The notes under the pieces are model-generated. The model was not told where the DNA came from, did no database searches, and saw only the letters and a list, made by a program, of their open reading frames with translations. 64,000 nucleotides of DNA, from the NCBI GenBank assembly GCA_002215675.1, contig NGFH01000007.1:62001-126000 (forward strand), read 5' to 3'. Each line of letters starts with the position of its first letter. Position 1 is the stretch's first letter. The stretch comes from Bacteroidetes bacterium 2013_40CM_41_45. Lineage in GTDB: Bacteria; Bacteroidota; Bacteroidia; AKYH767-A; 2013-40CM-41-45. Shown piece by piece: positions 15,904 through 24,501 of the stretch. Both the position numbers and the translations under genes were made by a program.

Positions 15904-16971
15904 TCAGAATAAAGAAAGCTGTGCATTGTCGGGATTATACATAAAGTCCTCCGTATTTAACTCATACGATTCTCTTCCCTTCATATATTTCTTTACTGCC
16001 ATCTTAAATAATTGTTTGATGGATTCGGCAATTTTTCCTTCACCGCGCATCCGAACTCCAAAGCGGCTGTCGTTAACCTGCCCGCCGTGACATTCCATTA
16101 TCTGGTGCCATACTTTATCTCCCCTGTCCGGAAAATTTTTGTACAGCCAGTCCCGGAAAATATCTTTGACAGCACCATTAAGTCTTACGATGGTATAGCC
16201 CGCATCCACAGCGCCATGCTCCGCGGCTGCTTTAATGACAGATGGAATTTCTTCTGTATTTAACCCCGGAATAAGCGGTGCATTCATTACTCCTGCCGGA
16301 ACTCCGGCTTTAGTCAATTCTTCAATTACTCTTAGCCGGTTCTTTGCCGTTACCGTTCTTGGTTCCATCACGAGCCGTAAGTCTTCGTTCAAAGAAGTGA
16401 TTGAAACCATCACATGCACCAAACGGAGTTTTGCAAGCTCGCTGAGCAAATCAAGGTCGCGCAGGATAAGTGCATTTTTTGTGATGATGCCAACCGGGTG
16501 ACGGTGTCTCAGCAGCACTTCAAGCATCCTGCGTGTAATTCTGAATTTTCTTTCTGCCGGTTGATAGCAATCTGTATTACCCGAAAGCATAATCGGTGCC
16601 GGTTTCCATTTCGGGTTCGACAGTTGCTTTTCTAAAAGTTCAGGGGCTTCGGGCTTTACAATAATTTTTCTTTCAAAGTCGAGGCCTGCGCTGAATCCCC
16701 AGTATTGATGCACATTACGTGCATAACAATAAATACAGCCGTGCTCACACCCCTGGTAAGGATTCATAGAGAGCGCCGGGCCAATATCCGGGCTGTCCAC
16801 TTTATTAACTATCTTTTTTGGATGCTCTTCAAAAAATTCCGTCTTGCCGTTGCTAAGCATCTCTTCATCGAGGCCTTCTATATGCTCCCTCACGTACTGC
16901 TGCCTGAGATAAGGATTAGCAGTGTTAATTTGCGAACCCCGCCCCTGAAAATATTCTTTTGTATCCGACAT
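15904..16971 (-). CDS. PA0069-family radical SAM protein
   Basis: The 355-residue protein contains NPYQGCEHGCIYCYARN, a CX3CX2C radical-SAM iron-sulfur motif, followed by LSGNTDCYQPAERKFRITR and VGIITKNALILRD, typical of the PA0069/SplB-like (COG1533) family. These enzymes cleave S-adenosylmethionine to a radical; the substrate of this subfamily is not known, although it is related to spore photoproduct lyase. Length is normal. The gene is monocistronic, with an 18-bp perfect palindrome 12 nt upstream of its ATG and a convergent arrangement with none of its neighbours. Start at the ATG MSDTKEYFQGRGSQ. Confidence 0.9.
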   Translation of the reverse strand: MSDTKEYFQGRGSQINTANPYLRQQYVREHIEGLDEEMLSNGKTEFFEEHPKKIVNKVDSPDIGPALSMNPYQGCEHGCIYCYARNVHQYWGFSAGLDFERKIIVKPEAPELLEKQLSNPKWKPAPIMLSGNTDCYQPAERKFRITRRMLEVLLRHRHPVGIITKNALILRDLDLLSELAKLRLVHVMVSITSLNEDLRLVMEPRTVTAKNRLRVIEELTKAGVPAGVMNAPLIPGLNTEEIPSVIKAAAEHGAVDAGYTIVRLNGAVKDIFRDWLYKNFPDRGDKVWHQIMECHGGQVNDSRFGVRMRGEGKIAESIKQLFKMAVKKYMKGRESYELNTEDFMYNPDNAQLSLF

Positions 16972-16982
16972 GAGATAGAAAA

Positions 16983-17000
16983 CGGAACAATGTTGTTCCG
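16983..17000. promoter_or_regulatory. 18-bp palindrome upstream of the radical SAM gene
   Basis: CGGAACAA-TG-TTGTTCCG is a perfect inverted repeat with a 2-bp centre, 12 bases upstream of the radical SAM ATG. Its position suggests an operator or a 5' hairpin; no T-run follows on either strand, so a terminator is unlikely. Confidence 0.4.
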
Positions 17001-17177
17001 TAGTATCAATAAAAAAATTACTTCGCTAAATTAAGAAAGCCGTGAGCGGGATAAAATGAATTTTGAAATTTTAGTTGTGAACAGGTAAAAGGAAACCAAC
17101 ATTTCCGCCTGTTAATAGTTTGACAGCTCTTCAAAATAAAATTTACCGCTTACAACCGCCCCTCTGCCTTTTTCGTC

Positions 17178-17206
17178 TATGGATATAAACACCATTAATA
17201 TCCATA
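17178..17206. promoter_or_regulatory. 9-bp inverted repeat just before the sigma operon
   Basis: TATGGATAT (17178-17186) and ATATCCATA (17198-17206) are perfect inverted arms separated by 11 bp and end 3 bases before the ATG at 17210. It may be an operator with about two helical turns between half-site edges, or a hairpin that masks the translation start. No other copy was noticed in the window. Confidence 0.4.
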
Positions 17207-17209
17207 ACC

Positions 17210-18010
17210 ATGAAAAAACTTTTACTCACTGCTTGCTGCATTATTATTCTCTCCATCACATCAAAAGCCCAGCTTGATACCATTCCAAATGCGGGGTTCG
17301 AAAACTGGCAGTACACACCCCTATGGACCATTGAAGCATTGGGCTGGCATACCAACAATTCGTCCATTGCTGCCTGGAATGTCGTGCCGGACTCCACGTC
17401 TTATACAGGGTTGTTGGCTCTGAAAATTGAGAAACAAAGTTACAGGGGAAGGATATGGTCGGGGTTTCCTTTGCAGAATCATCCGTCAGCGCTTAACGTT
17501 TTTATGAAAAACGGGCTGGGCATTGGCGATACTGCTTTCATCCACATTCAGGTCTATTTGTCCAATAGTATAGTAGACAGCGGCTATGCAGAAATCTACG
17601 GAGGCATCGGCACAAACTTTTTACCTTTCACAGTCAATATTTCGCAGAACACTCCTTCGGCCGATTCATGTGTGATTACACTTGAAGGCGGTAATTATCC
17701 CGGTGTTATCTCATTCGATGATTTGTCTTTCTCGTTCCCTACTTCCATTGATAAGCAAAGCGGGCGCAACGCATGGAATATTTTCCCGAATCCGTGTAGA
17801 GATATTTTGCATATGATTCCCATTGGCGCCAATGAAGAAAATGTAAAAGTTGTCCTCGCAGATATGACGGGAAAAAAAATTATGGAAGAAATTTTTTACA
17901 CGCCTCAAAAGAGATATGAATTGAATTTGTCTTTCCTCCCGGCAGGTGTGTATATGCTAGCTACAACATATTCTGAAACAACGAACAGTACTTTCATTAT
18001 AAAACAATAA
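17210..18010 (+). CDS. T9SS cargo protein of unknown function
   Basis: The 266-residue product has a signal peptide (residues 1-20, ending SKAQ), a central domain starting IPNAGFENWQYTPLWTIEAL that resembles the carbohydrate-binding-like (PCMD/GEVED-type) jelly-roll found in Bacteroidota surface proteins, and a T9SS type A sorting domain from about residue 188 (NAWNIFPNPCRDIL) to the end (LPAGVYMLATTY, then FIIKQ). It would be exported to the cell surface. It is the first gene of a run with a lipoprotein, an ECF sigma factor and a trans-envelope protein, with gaps of 9, 12 and -4 nt. The binding target is unknown. Confidence 0.75.
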   Translation: MKKLLLTACCIIILSITSKAQLDTIPNAGFENWQYTPLWTIEALGWHTNNSSIAAWNVVPDSTSYTGLLALKIEKQSYRGRIWSGFPLQNHPSALNVFMKNGLGIGDTAFIHIQVYLSNSIVDSGYAEIYGGIGTNFLPFTVNISQNTPSADSCVITLEGGNYPGVISFDDLSFSFPTSIDKQSGRNAWNIFPNPCRDILHMIPIGANEENVKVVLADMTGKKIMEEIFYTPQKRYELNLSFLPAGVYMLATTYSETTNSTFIIKQ

Positions 18011-18019
18011 CCTGGTGTT

Positions 18020-18376
18020 ATGAAAAATAAAAAGAGTTTCTTTATTGCTTTGCTTGTCTGTTCATTATTTTATTTTATTTCCGGATGCAAAAAAGAAGGC
18101 ACCGTATTGCCTCGCTGCGTATCTCTCAAAATCCAGCAGATAAAGCAAGAGCCAAAAAGAAATCCTCCCGCAGAAATATGGCAGTACAATTTTGATAACA
18201 GAATTGTGTATTACATCCCGCCTTTTTGCTGTGACCAGTACAGCGAATTGCTCGATGAGAATTGCAGAGTTATTTGTGCACCGGATGGCGGAATATCAGG
18301 ACGAGGTGATGGCGGTTGCCCTGATTTTCTTAGCAAGAGAACGAATGGAATCTTAATTTGGCAGGACGAAAGATGA
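18020..18376 (+). CDS. Small cysteine-rich lipoprotein (DUF6970-like)
   Basis: The 118-residue protein has a lipoprotein signal with lipobox ISGC (Cys23) followed by KKEG. The mature part contains YYIPPFCCDQYSELLDENC and ICAPDGGISGRGDGGCPDF, a pattern that I associate with the DUF6970 family of Bacteroidota lipoproteins; this assignment is from memory and moderate. The six or so cysteines could form disulfides. Function unknown. It lies between the T9SS cargo gene and the ECF sigma factor gene (12-nt gap to the latter), so it may belong to the regulon or signalling chain of that sigma factor. Confidence 0.75.
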   Translation: MKNKKSFFIALLVCSLFYFISGCKKEGTVLPRCVSLKIQQIKQEPKRNPPAEIWQYNFDNRIVYYIPPFCCDQYSELLDENCRVICAPDGGISGRGDGGCPDFLSKRTNGILIWQDER

Positions 18377-18388
18377 AACAGACCGTTA

Positions 18389-18946
18389 ATGGATTCCATA
18401 AGCGATGAAATACTGGTCAGGGAGTGTATTGCGGGAAACCGGCAGTACCAGGAAATGCTGTATAAAAAATTTTGCTGGAAGATGATGGGCGTCTGTATGC
18501 GCTATTCGAAGAACAAAGAAGAAGCCGAAGATTTTTTGCAGGAAGGATTCGTGAAAGTGTTCACTCATCTTCGCACTTATAAAGCCAAGGGCTCGCTGGA
18601 AGGATGGGTAAGGCGCATTGTTGTGAATACGATTCTTGACGGGATGAGAAAAAAATCACTGATGTTTAAAGTCGTGGATATAGAGGAAGCGGATAATGAA
18701 GTGCGAGCAGAAGATTTACTAAGCGAAGTTTCGGTAAACGATTTGGTGAATATGATACAGGAACTTGCGCCCGGTTACCGCACGGTGTTTAATCTTTTTG
18801 CGGTGGAAGGGTATTCGCATAAAGAAATCGGGGCGCGGCTTGGAATCAGCGAAGGAACATCGAAGTCGCAGTTTGCCATGGCGCGGAAAATTCTTCGCGA
18901 AAAAATAGATGAACAGGAAAAAGAAATTACATTAAAAAAAGGATGA
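18389..18946 (+). CDS. ECF RNA polymerase sigma factor
   Basis: The 185-residue protein is a sigma-70 family ECF factor. Region 2 (about residues 10-90) has EAEDFLQEGFVKVFTHLRTY and GSLEGWVRRIVVNTILDGMR, and region 4 (about 125-180) has the helix-turn-helix YSHKEIGARLGISEGTSKSQ. It should direct RNA polymerase to a small set of envelope or stress genes. The stop overlaps the start of the next gene by 4 nt (ATGA), indicating translational coupling to a membrane protein that probably acts as its anti-sigma or signal receiver. Confidence 0.93.
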   Translation: MDSISDEILVRECIAGNRQYQEMLYKKFCWKMMGVCMRYSKNKEEAEDFLQEGFVKVFTHLRTYKAKGSLEGWVRRIVVNTILDGMRKKSLMFKVVDIEEADNEVRAEDLLSEVSVNDLVNMIQELAPGYRTVFNLFAVEGYSHKEIGARLGISEGTSKSQFAMARKILREKIDEQEKEITLKKG

Positions 18947-20358
18947 TGCAGGGTCTGAAGAGGAAAAATTCATTTGATGATTACGGTGCAGAACCGTCTC
19001 CGCTGGCTTGGGAAAAAATTGAGAACCAACTTCCTGCACCTCGCGGCAAAAAGCGCGGCTGGCTGATTTGGAGCATAGCGGCGGTACTAATCGCAGGGGT
19101 TTTCCTCAGCGCATATTTGCTTGATGTAGAAATAAAATTAAAACCAAAAGGGGCGACAGAAAATTCTTCAACTGCTCATAAAGATGAAACCAACAGCGGC
19201 ATGAAAAAAAATATTACGGAAAAAAATCAGTCGCAAATCACGGAGCATTTAAAAGCGAATACTAAGGCCGTGGAAAAAATTTCTTCAGTACATATTGCTT
19301 CATCACAACTGGCAGAGATCAACAAAAAAGAAAAAAATAAAATTGTCTCTGCAGAGCCGGTAACCGAAAGTGTGAAAGAAAAAACAACGGAAGAAAATGA
19401 AGCCGTTCTTACCGAAAATATTGTAGTTCCTCCAGCAGAATTAGCTGCCGATAAAAGAGCATTCATCGAAAATATCCCGTCTATAATGGTAACGAAGATT
19501 CAGACGCCTGATATACAATTGGCGTTACGTACACCATTCACAGATTTCCAGCCGATGAAAAAAAAGCCTTCGGTTTCGCGCTGGCAGTTTGCGTTATCGG
19601 GCGGGGGAAATTACAACTATCGCACTCTTAATTTTTCATCTTCAGTCAATAGCAATATAAGCGAAGGAGAAAAAAAATATCTTGCTGAAAATGAAAAAGG
19701 CATTCAAACATTCTCATTCGAAACAGGTATCGGTTACAGCTTATCTACTCATTTCAACCTGAACTTCGGAATAAATTATTTTACTGCAGGGCAGGAACGA
19801 AATCAATCGGAAATAATTTTCAGCAGCGGCACGGCAGGAACTCCCAACCGGCTTTACACAGTAAACACCTCCGCAGGCGCTTTATCCGCTAACGGACAAC
19901 AGGTTGATAATGCCTACTACAACAATACCGACTCTACATTATTTACATCTAATTCCAGTTTGATTGGTTCGCCTCTACCGCAAGACAGCAGCACGACAAA
20001 AGATTTTATTTTAAGACAAGAGTTTTCTTTTATCGGCTTTCCGCTGTTGATTCAGTACCAACCGGCAGAACACCGGGTTACTCCTTATATTGGTTTTGGA
20101 TTTTCGGCAGGATATATCTTAAAGGAAAAAGTTACGTTTAACGATAAGGCCGTTGATTATAATTACCGGCAAAGCACCAATACGATACTGTTTTTTGCAG
20201 AGGCACAAGCAGGAGTGAAATACCGCGTTAGCAATAATCTTTTCTTAAAGCTCCAGCCCTCACTTCGCTATGGATTAAATTCTTTGAATGGCGATGACAC
20301 TATAAAGTGGATTCCATATTCAGCGGGAATCGGTGCCGGAATTAATTTCAGGTTTTAA
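18943..20358 (+). CDS. Sigma-coupled protein: cytoplasmic segment, TM helix, linker, outer-membrane barrel
   Basis: The 471-residue protein starts with a short cytoplasmic segment containing PSPLAWEKIENQL, a motif seen in anti-sigma-like proteins of Bacteroidota, then one transmembrane helix (about residues 39-60). A charged, low-complexity Lys/Glu/Thr/Ser linker of roughly 140 residues follows, then from about residue 210 a region with alternating beta strands typical of OmpA/porin-like eight-strand barrels (QFALSGGGNYNYRTLNF, GYSLSTHFNLNFGINYF, FIGFPLLIQYQP, ending GIGAGINFRF). The order suggests a chain spanning inner membrane, periplasm and outer membrane. It overlaps the sigma gene by 4 nt. 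It may sense the outer membrane and control the sigma factor. The topology is inference. Confidence 0.75.
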   Translation: MMQGLKRKNSFDDYGAEPSPLAWEKIENQLPAPRGKKRGWLIWSIAAVLIAGVFLSAYLLDVEIKLKPKGATENSSTAHKDETNSGMKKNITEKNQSQITEHLKANTKAVEKISSVHIASSQLAEINKKEKNKIVSAEPVTESVKEKTTEENEAVLTENIVVPPAELAADKRAFIENIPSIMVTKIQTPDIQLALRTPFTDFQPMKKKPSVSRWQFALSGGGNYNYRTLNFSSSVNSNISEGEKKYLAENEKGIQTFSFETGIGYSLSTHFNLNFGINYFTAGQERNQSEIIFSSGTAGTPNRLYTVNTSAGALSANGQQVDNAYYNNTDSTLFTSNSSLIGSPLPQDSSTTKDFILRQEFSFIGFPLLIQYQPAEHRVTPYIGFGFSAGYILKEKVTFNDKAVDYNYRQSTNTILFFAEAQAGVKYRVSNNLFLKLQPSLRYGLNSLNGDDTIKWIPYSAGIGAGINFRF

Positions 20359-20377
20359 CCTGAGGCCATATTTTTTT

Positions 20378-20899
20378 TCACCCTTGCACCAGGCGCATGT
20401 ACTCAAGCCAGGGTCCTATCTCCTGCTTATATTGCTTTGCCATGACACGGGCAATCTGAGCAATGTGCGTCAGGTCGTGAATAGTCCATGTGGAAAGTAA
20501 TTGTCTTAGTTTTACTTCGCCAAACTTAGGATGTATTCCGGTTCTGTCGAAATCTTTTTCAGTGAGGCCAAGCGAGCGGAGTGTTTTTAAATTTTCTGCA
20601 CGCACAGATTTAAATTCTGTCAGCAAATCGCCCAGGGATTTTCCTTTGCTTTCTTCAAACATTGCCGTGCGATTAAACACGGGAAACGTTTCATGGCTTC
20701 CGTTCAGAATGATTTTCAACCGCGCCATCCAATCAGTTCTTTCCCCGTGAATAAGATGCCCGAGAACATCATAAGGGCTCCACGTATCTCCTCCTTCATT
20801 ATTCTTCGTCCAGTCATCCGGAAGACCACTCAGCAATTGCTCAAGCACTACAGGAGTACGTTCAAGAATAAGGATGGATTTATCTAAATTAAAATTCAA
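20378..20899 (-). CDS. DinB family protein
   Basis: The 173-residue protein fits the DinB/YfiT-like four-helix-bundle metalloenzyme family. Likely metal ligands are His in DVLGHLIHGERTDW and the two His of WTIHDLTHIAQIAR near the C-terminus. Members include bacillithiol- and mycothiol-dependent transferases, but most have no known substrate. It has no signal peptide. It is convergent with the trans-envelope protein gene (19-nt gap) and lies 24 nt downstream of the large T9SS cargo gene on the same strand. Substrate not predictable. Confidence 0.87.
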   Translation of the reverse strand: MNFNLDKSILILERTPVVLEQLLSGLPDDWTKNNEGGDTWSPYDVLGHLIHGERTDWMARLKIILNGSHETFPVFNRTAMFEESKGKSLGDLLTEFKSVRAENLKTLRSLGLTEKDFDRTGIHPKFGEVKLRQLLSTWTIHDLTHIAQIARVMAKQYKQEIGPWLEYMRLVQG

Positions 20900-20923
20900 A
20901 AGAAAAATCTTTCAAAAAATATT

Positions 20924-23900
20924 TCACCTCGCAATAACCAGCTTTTTTATTTGCCGTTGCTGCTGCGCCTGAACCGAAACAAAATAAATTCCGTTCGCAA
21001 GGCCATCCGCGTTAAAATAAACTTTTTCAACCGGCTCCGTTACGGTCAGTTTTTCTTCAAGAATGGTCTGCCCAAGCGGATTCATTATACTGACAACTGC
21101 GTGTGAACCCGGCGGCAGCGAAAACTCGGCAGCAAACATATTGCCCGCGGGATTCGGATAAACATTAAAGTTTTCAATTGAATTTACCTTCGGCTCTTCA
21201 ACATCTACAGTGTACCCTACAGTAAATTGGTAATAGATATTATCTCCGAAATCAGGGTTGAAAGTTTTTATTACCGGCCCTGTAGATTTTTTAATCCTGA
21301 AGGAACCTGAACCCTGCTGCGAAGAAAAATACCAGAACGATAAGCCCTCTCCTCCGTCATCTTTCATGTAAACCGTGTAACAATCATTCGGAAGCAAAAC
21401 CGTATCACGGTAATAGGTATTGTTAGCTAAGAAGTCACGATAAATGATAGTGTCGCCATTGCTGTTCGTGAGTATGTAGCGGTTTTGATATCCCCAGTTA
21501 TTGGTTTTCAATTCAAAGACCAGGTTTGACTGGAGCATGACAGGAGTGTCAAAATCAGAATAGAGTGTATCGTTCTGTGCATACTGGTCTGTTCCGCCAT
21601 TTGGATTGTTGACGCGCGCCATAAAAGTATTTTGTCCGGAGCTTAACCAATTGGGCTGAGGCAATGTTATCTCTGTTGATTCAAGAAAATTAAGAGTGCC
21701 TGTCCAATGGTAATTTGCCATCGTCCCTCCTGCTCTGCCATAGGTAATATCCAGTGAAGTGAGTGTAATGGAGCCTGTATTTTTTATTGCAATTACCGGG
21801 TTATTGCAGATTGGATTGAGTCGTGAAAATTCGGTGCGCTTAGAGGGTGATTTGATATAATCCACCGCCGCATCCAGTGTAAAATTAGGAGCGCCATAGC
21901 TCACGAGTTGGTGATTGACCCGGTAATTAGCTGAGCCGGGGTTGGGGTCAGCAGGTAAGCTGTAATCGAGCGTAATAGTTTGGCCTGAAGTTACATTAGG
22001 GGTAAGTTCCAAATCTCTCTCGTTAACCTCTGCACCCGGGCACCAACCCTCGCGGTCGAATATCCATGTTCCGCCTTGTGGATAGATGGGATTGGTGGCA
22101 CATCCTTTTGTTAGCTGCCATGGAAAATTTATTGAGTTGTTGAGTGTGATGGTATGTGTATGAGGAATAAACTCTCCTTCCTGTCCGTGTCCGCTGATTG
22201 CAGAACGGACTTTAAATTGCGAAGCCGAATTGGAGAGCTGAAAAGTTACCGGCTCAAAATAATTGTCGTAAACAATATCATTGTATGAAGGAGAAACCCA
22301 TGTTCCATTGGGCCAGATTTGCTGGATAGATTTTACATTGCGCGGAGGAGTTCCCTCGTAAAACACAAACCTGATATCCATATCCTCCTGGTACGGTGCG
22401 CCTTCCATTGCAACATAATGTGCACCTTTAAACACAGGGGTATAGTCCGTAACATCAAACGCCCACGTCTTGCCTATGAGGCCATTCATATTTAAATTAA
22501 TCCCGTAAGGAGTAATAAAATTAATCAGTTCAAGACGCATGGGCCGCCTGGGATAATATACAAGCGTTGTAACATTAATGGTATTCTGTATGGCAACAGG
22601 AACAGAATCTACCAGCACGCCCGTCTCATCATAAACATAAGCATAGCCCGAATTCCAGACATAAATAGTATCAATAACGTTGAGTGCATTATTGATGACG
22701 TTGTATGAAATAACTGAAGTAGCGGGGAGCGAAAAGGAATCGAGGACAGTTGTCGACTGCACGGATGTTGTATAAGTGCCCTGAACAAAAGTTGTATTCG
22801 GGCGGAATGTGGTTGATGAGAAATTCCTGTGCAGCAAATGTCCGCGGTTGCTGTGCCAGGTTGGATTAATAATCTCAGAATTAAAACCATTGGGACTGGA
22901 ATCCATTGCGGTAGTTCCTGTTCCTTCGTTAAACTTATAATACACCTGCAGGTTTGCATAATCGGGATGGGAAGCGGTAATATCGTTATACATCAACTGT
23001 TGAATTGATGACTGACTTAATTCTTTATTCCAAACGCTGAGCTCGTCAAAGTCGCCAAAATATTTTACGCTTCCGTCCCACGACAAACCAACCAGCCATT
23101 TCTGAATATTGATGGGCTTGAATTTATTTGAGCCCGATACAAACAGGTTTCCGTTCAGGTAAATGTTCATGACACCGGTCGTTGCATTTTTGGTAAAAGC
23201 CCAATGGGTCCATTTACCTTCAAAGTCCGCCGGGGTTGCCGCTGCGTTGATACGGTCATAATTGCTGCCATCATTTCCGCAGTCCCAATAAACATTGGAA
23301 TCGCTCCAGGGCAGGTGAATATTCAGGTGCCTGCGGTTCAAGCTGTCTACTGCTTCCATCATAACCGTATTAGCCGGAAGCACTGCAGCATTTCCATACG
23401 TCCAGAATGCAACCGTAACTTCATTGGCTATAGAGTTGAAGAAAGAATTGTTCATGTTCACATACTGCACACTGCCGTTAAGACTCAGATATGAATCCGG
23501 AGATGTATTGGTAAGCCCCGCAGCAAATCCTGCGTCATGACCGTTCACAACATTGTCAGTTCCTGAAGAAGCATTGGTATAGCTGAATTCTACAATCACG
23601 TTTGAAGTTCCATCCCAGTTAAACGGAGTGTGAAAATTAAAACTGTGTATCCCGGTTGAGGAAATATTCGTATTCAGAAAATAAACTTCGGTGAATCCCG
23701 TTAGCTGGGGAGCATTTGCATCAAGAACGTTTTGCGAAGTAGGCTTAAGTTTAATACGGAGATTATTTACCGCGCTGCCAAGCGAAAAAATATCAAGGCG
23801 CAGGCCGGTAATGTTACCAGCTGTAATTCCTGCTGAAGAAAGTTCTGCTGCCGTAAAAAGATACTGCGCCCTGCTTACCGATTGCGAAGTTCCGAGCGGA

Positions 23901-24388
23901 TGGCTAAGAGTCGCTGTTCCGCTACCAATGGTTCCGGTGGTCTCTGAAATAGTGCTGGTGTACGTAATATCCTGCTGGGTATATTGAATGTATTGCCACA
24001 CAGGTGCTGCGGTATAATTGTAAACAGAACCAGAAAAATTACTGATGTCGTGCGAGTTGTGGCGCGTTTTAAGCGAATCGGTTTGTGAGGAGTCAACAAC
24101 ATAAGTGTAGTTGTTGTAGTCCCATTCACCGCACCCCAGGTTAGTATTAGAGCTGGTAGAAACAAGACCGTTTTTGCAGCGCATGCTATATAGCATTATA
24201 ATTTTTTCGTAGGTCTTGGAAGTATCATTCGGAAAAAGAAATACACCTGCTCGCATAGTGGTATCGAACCGAAAAACCTGCACTACCGTAGTGTCTCCGA
24301 CTGCAGAAAACGAGCGATGAGAATAACCAAGTGTAGCAAAGAAGAAAATAAATGCAATAAAATTTCCGGAGAGTATTTTTAGTTTCAT
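20924..24388 (-). CDS. Large T9SS cargo: PNGase F-like domains with inserted LamG
   Basis: The 1154-residue product has a signal peptide (about residues 1-29), then a segment resembling the N-terminal jelly-roll of peptide-N-glycosidase F (KIIMLYSMRCKNG, LGCGEWDY), a LamG/concanavalin-like domain around residues 295-480 (SVQYVNMNNSFF, EVTVAFWTYG, FGDFDELSVWNKELSQ), continued PNGase-like parts including MRLELINFITPYGINLNMNG, and the C-terminal jelly-roll (SGHGQEGEFIPHTHTITLNN, then GTWIFDREGWCPGAEV). A T9SS sorting domain ends the chain (FNVYPNPAGNMF, LANGIYFVSV). PNGase F removes N-glycans from glycoproteins. Whether this protein is catalytic is uncertain: the position of the catalytic Asp60 appears as Glu in CGEWDY. 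Confidence 0.8.
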   Translation of the reverse strand: MKLKILSGNFIAFIFFFATLGYSHRSFSAVGDTTVVQVFRFDTTMRAGVFLFPNDTSKTYEKIIMLYSMRCKNGLVSTSSNTNLGCGEWDYNNYTYVVDSSQTDSLKTRHNSHDISNFSGSVYNYTAAPVWQYIQYTQQDITYTSTISETTGTIGSGTATLSHPLGTSQSVSRAQYLFTAAELSSAGITAGNITGLRLDIFSLGSAVNNLRIKLKPTSQNVLDANAPQLTGFTEVYFLNTNISSTGIHSFNFHTPFNWDGTSNVIVEFSYTNASSGTDNVVNGHDAGFAAGLTNTSPDSYLSLNGSVQYVNMNNSFFNSIANEVTVAFWTYGNAAVLPANTVMMEAVDSLNRRHLNIHLPWSDSNVYWDCGNDGSNYDRINAAATPADFEGKWTHWAFTKNATTGVMNIYLNGNLFVSGSNKFKPINIQKWLVGLSWDGSVKYFGDFDELSVWNKELSQSSIQQLMYNDITASHPDYANLQVYYKFNEGTGTTAMDSSPNGFNSEIINPTWHSNRGHLLHRNFSSTTFRPNTTFVQGTYTTSVQSTTVLDSFSLPATSVISYNVINNALNVIDTIYVWNSGYAYVYDETGVLVDSVPVAIQNTINVTTLVYYPRRPMRLELINFITPYGINLNMNGLIGKTWAFDVTDYTPVFKGAHYVAMEGAPYQEDMDIRFVFYEGTPPRNVKSIQQIWPNGTWVSPSYNDIVYDNYFEPVTFQLSNSASQFKVRSAISGHGQEGEFIPHTHTITLNNSINFPWQLTKGCATNPIYPQGGTWIFDREGWCPGAEVNERDLELTPNVTSGQTITLDYSLPADPNPGSANYRVNHQLVSYGAPNFTLDAAVDYIKSPSKRTEFSRLNPICNNPVIAIKNTGSITLTSLDITYGRAGGTMANYHWTGTLNFLESTEITLPQPNWLSSGQNTFMARVNNPNGGTDQYAQNDTLYSDFDTPVMLQSNLVFELKTNNWGYQNRYILTNSNGDTIIYRDFLANNTYYRDTVLLPNDCYTVYMKDDGGEGLSFWYFSSQQGSGSFRIKKSTGPVIKTFNPDFGDNIYYQFTVGYTVDVEEPKVNSIENFNVYPNPAGNMFAAEFSLPPGSHAVVSIMNPLGQTILEEKLTVTEPVEKVYFNADGLANGIYFVSVQAQQQRQIKKLVIAR

Positions 24389-24413
24389 GTTATTGTTGAT
24401 TTGAAAAGAAAAC

Positions 24414-24421
24414 CAAAATTA
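24414..24421 (-). promoter_or_regulatory. Candidate -7 box for the PNGase F-like gene
   Basis: On the minus strand TAATTTTG matches TAnnTTTG and lies 25 bases before the ATG at 24388, the spacing seen for other genes in this window. Confidence 0.4.
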
Positions 24422-24501
24422 ACATTTTCTTTTCAGCAGGTAAGAAAGCGTTTATACAGGGCAAAACAACTCCAGCGAAGCATATGAAAGAGCCCGAAAA
24501 T

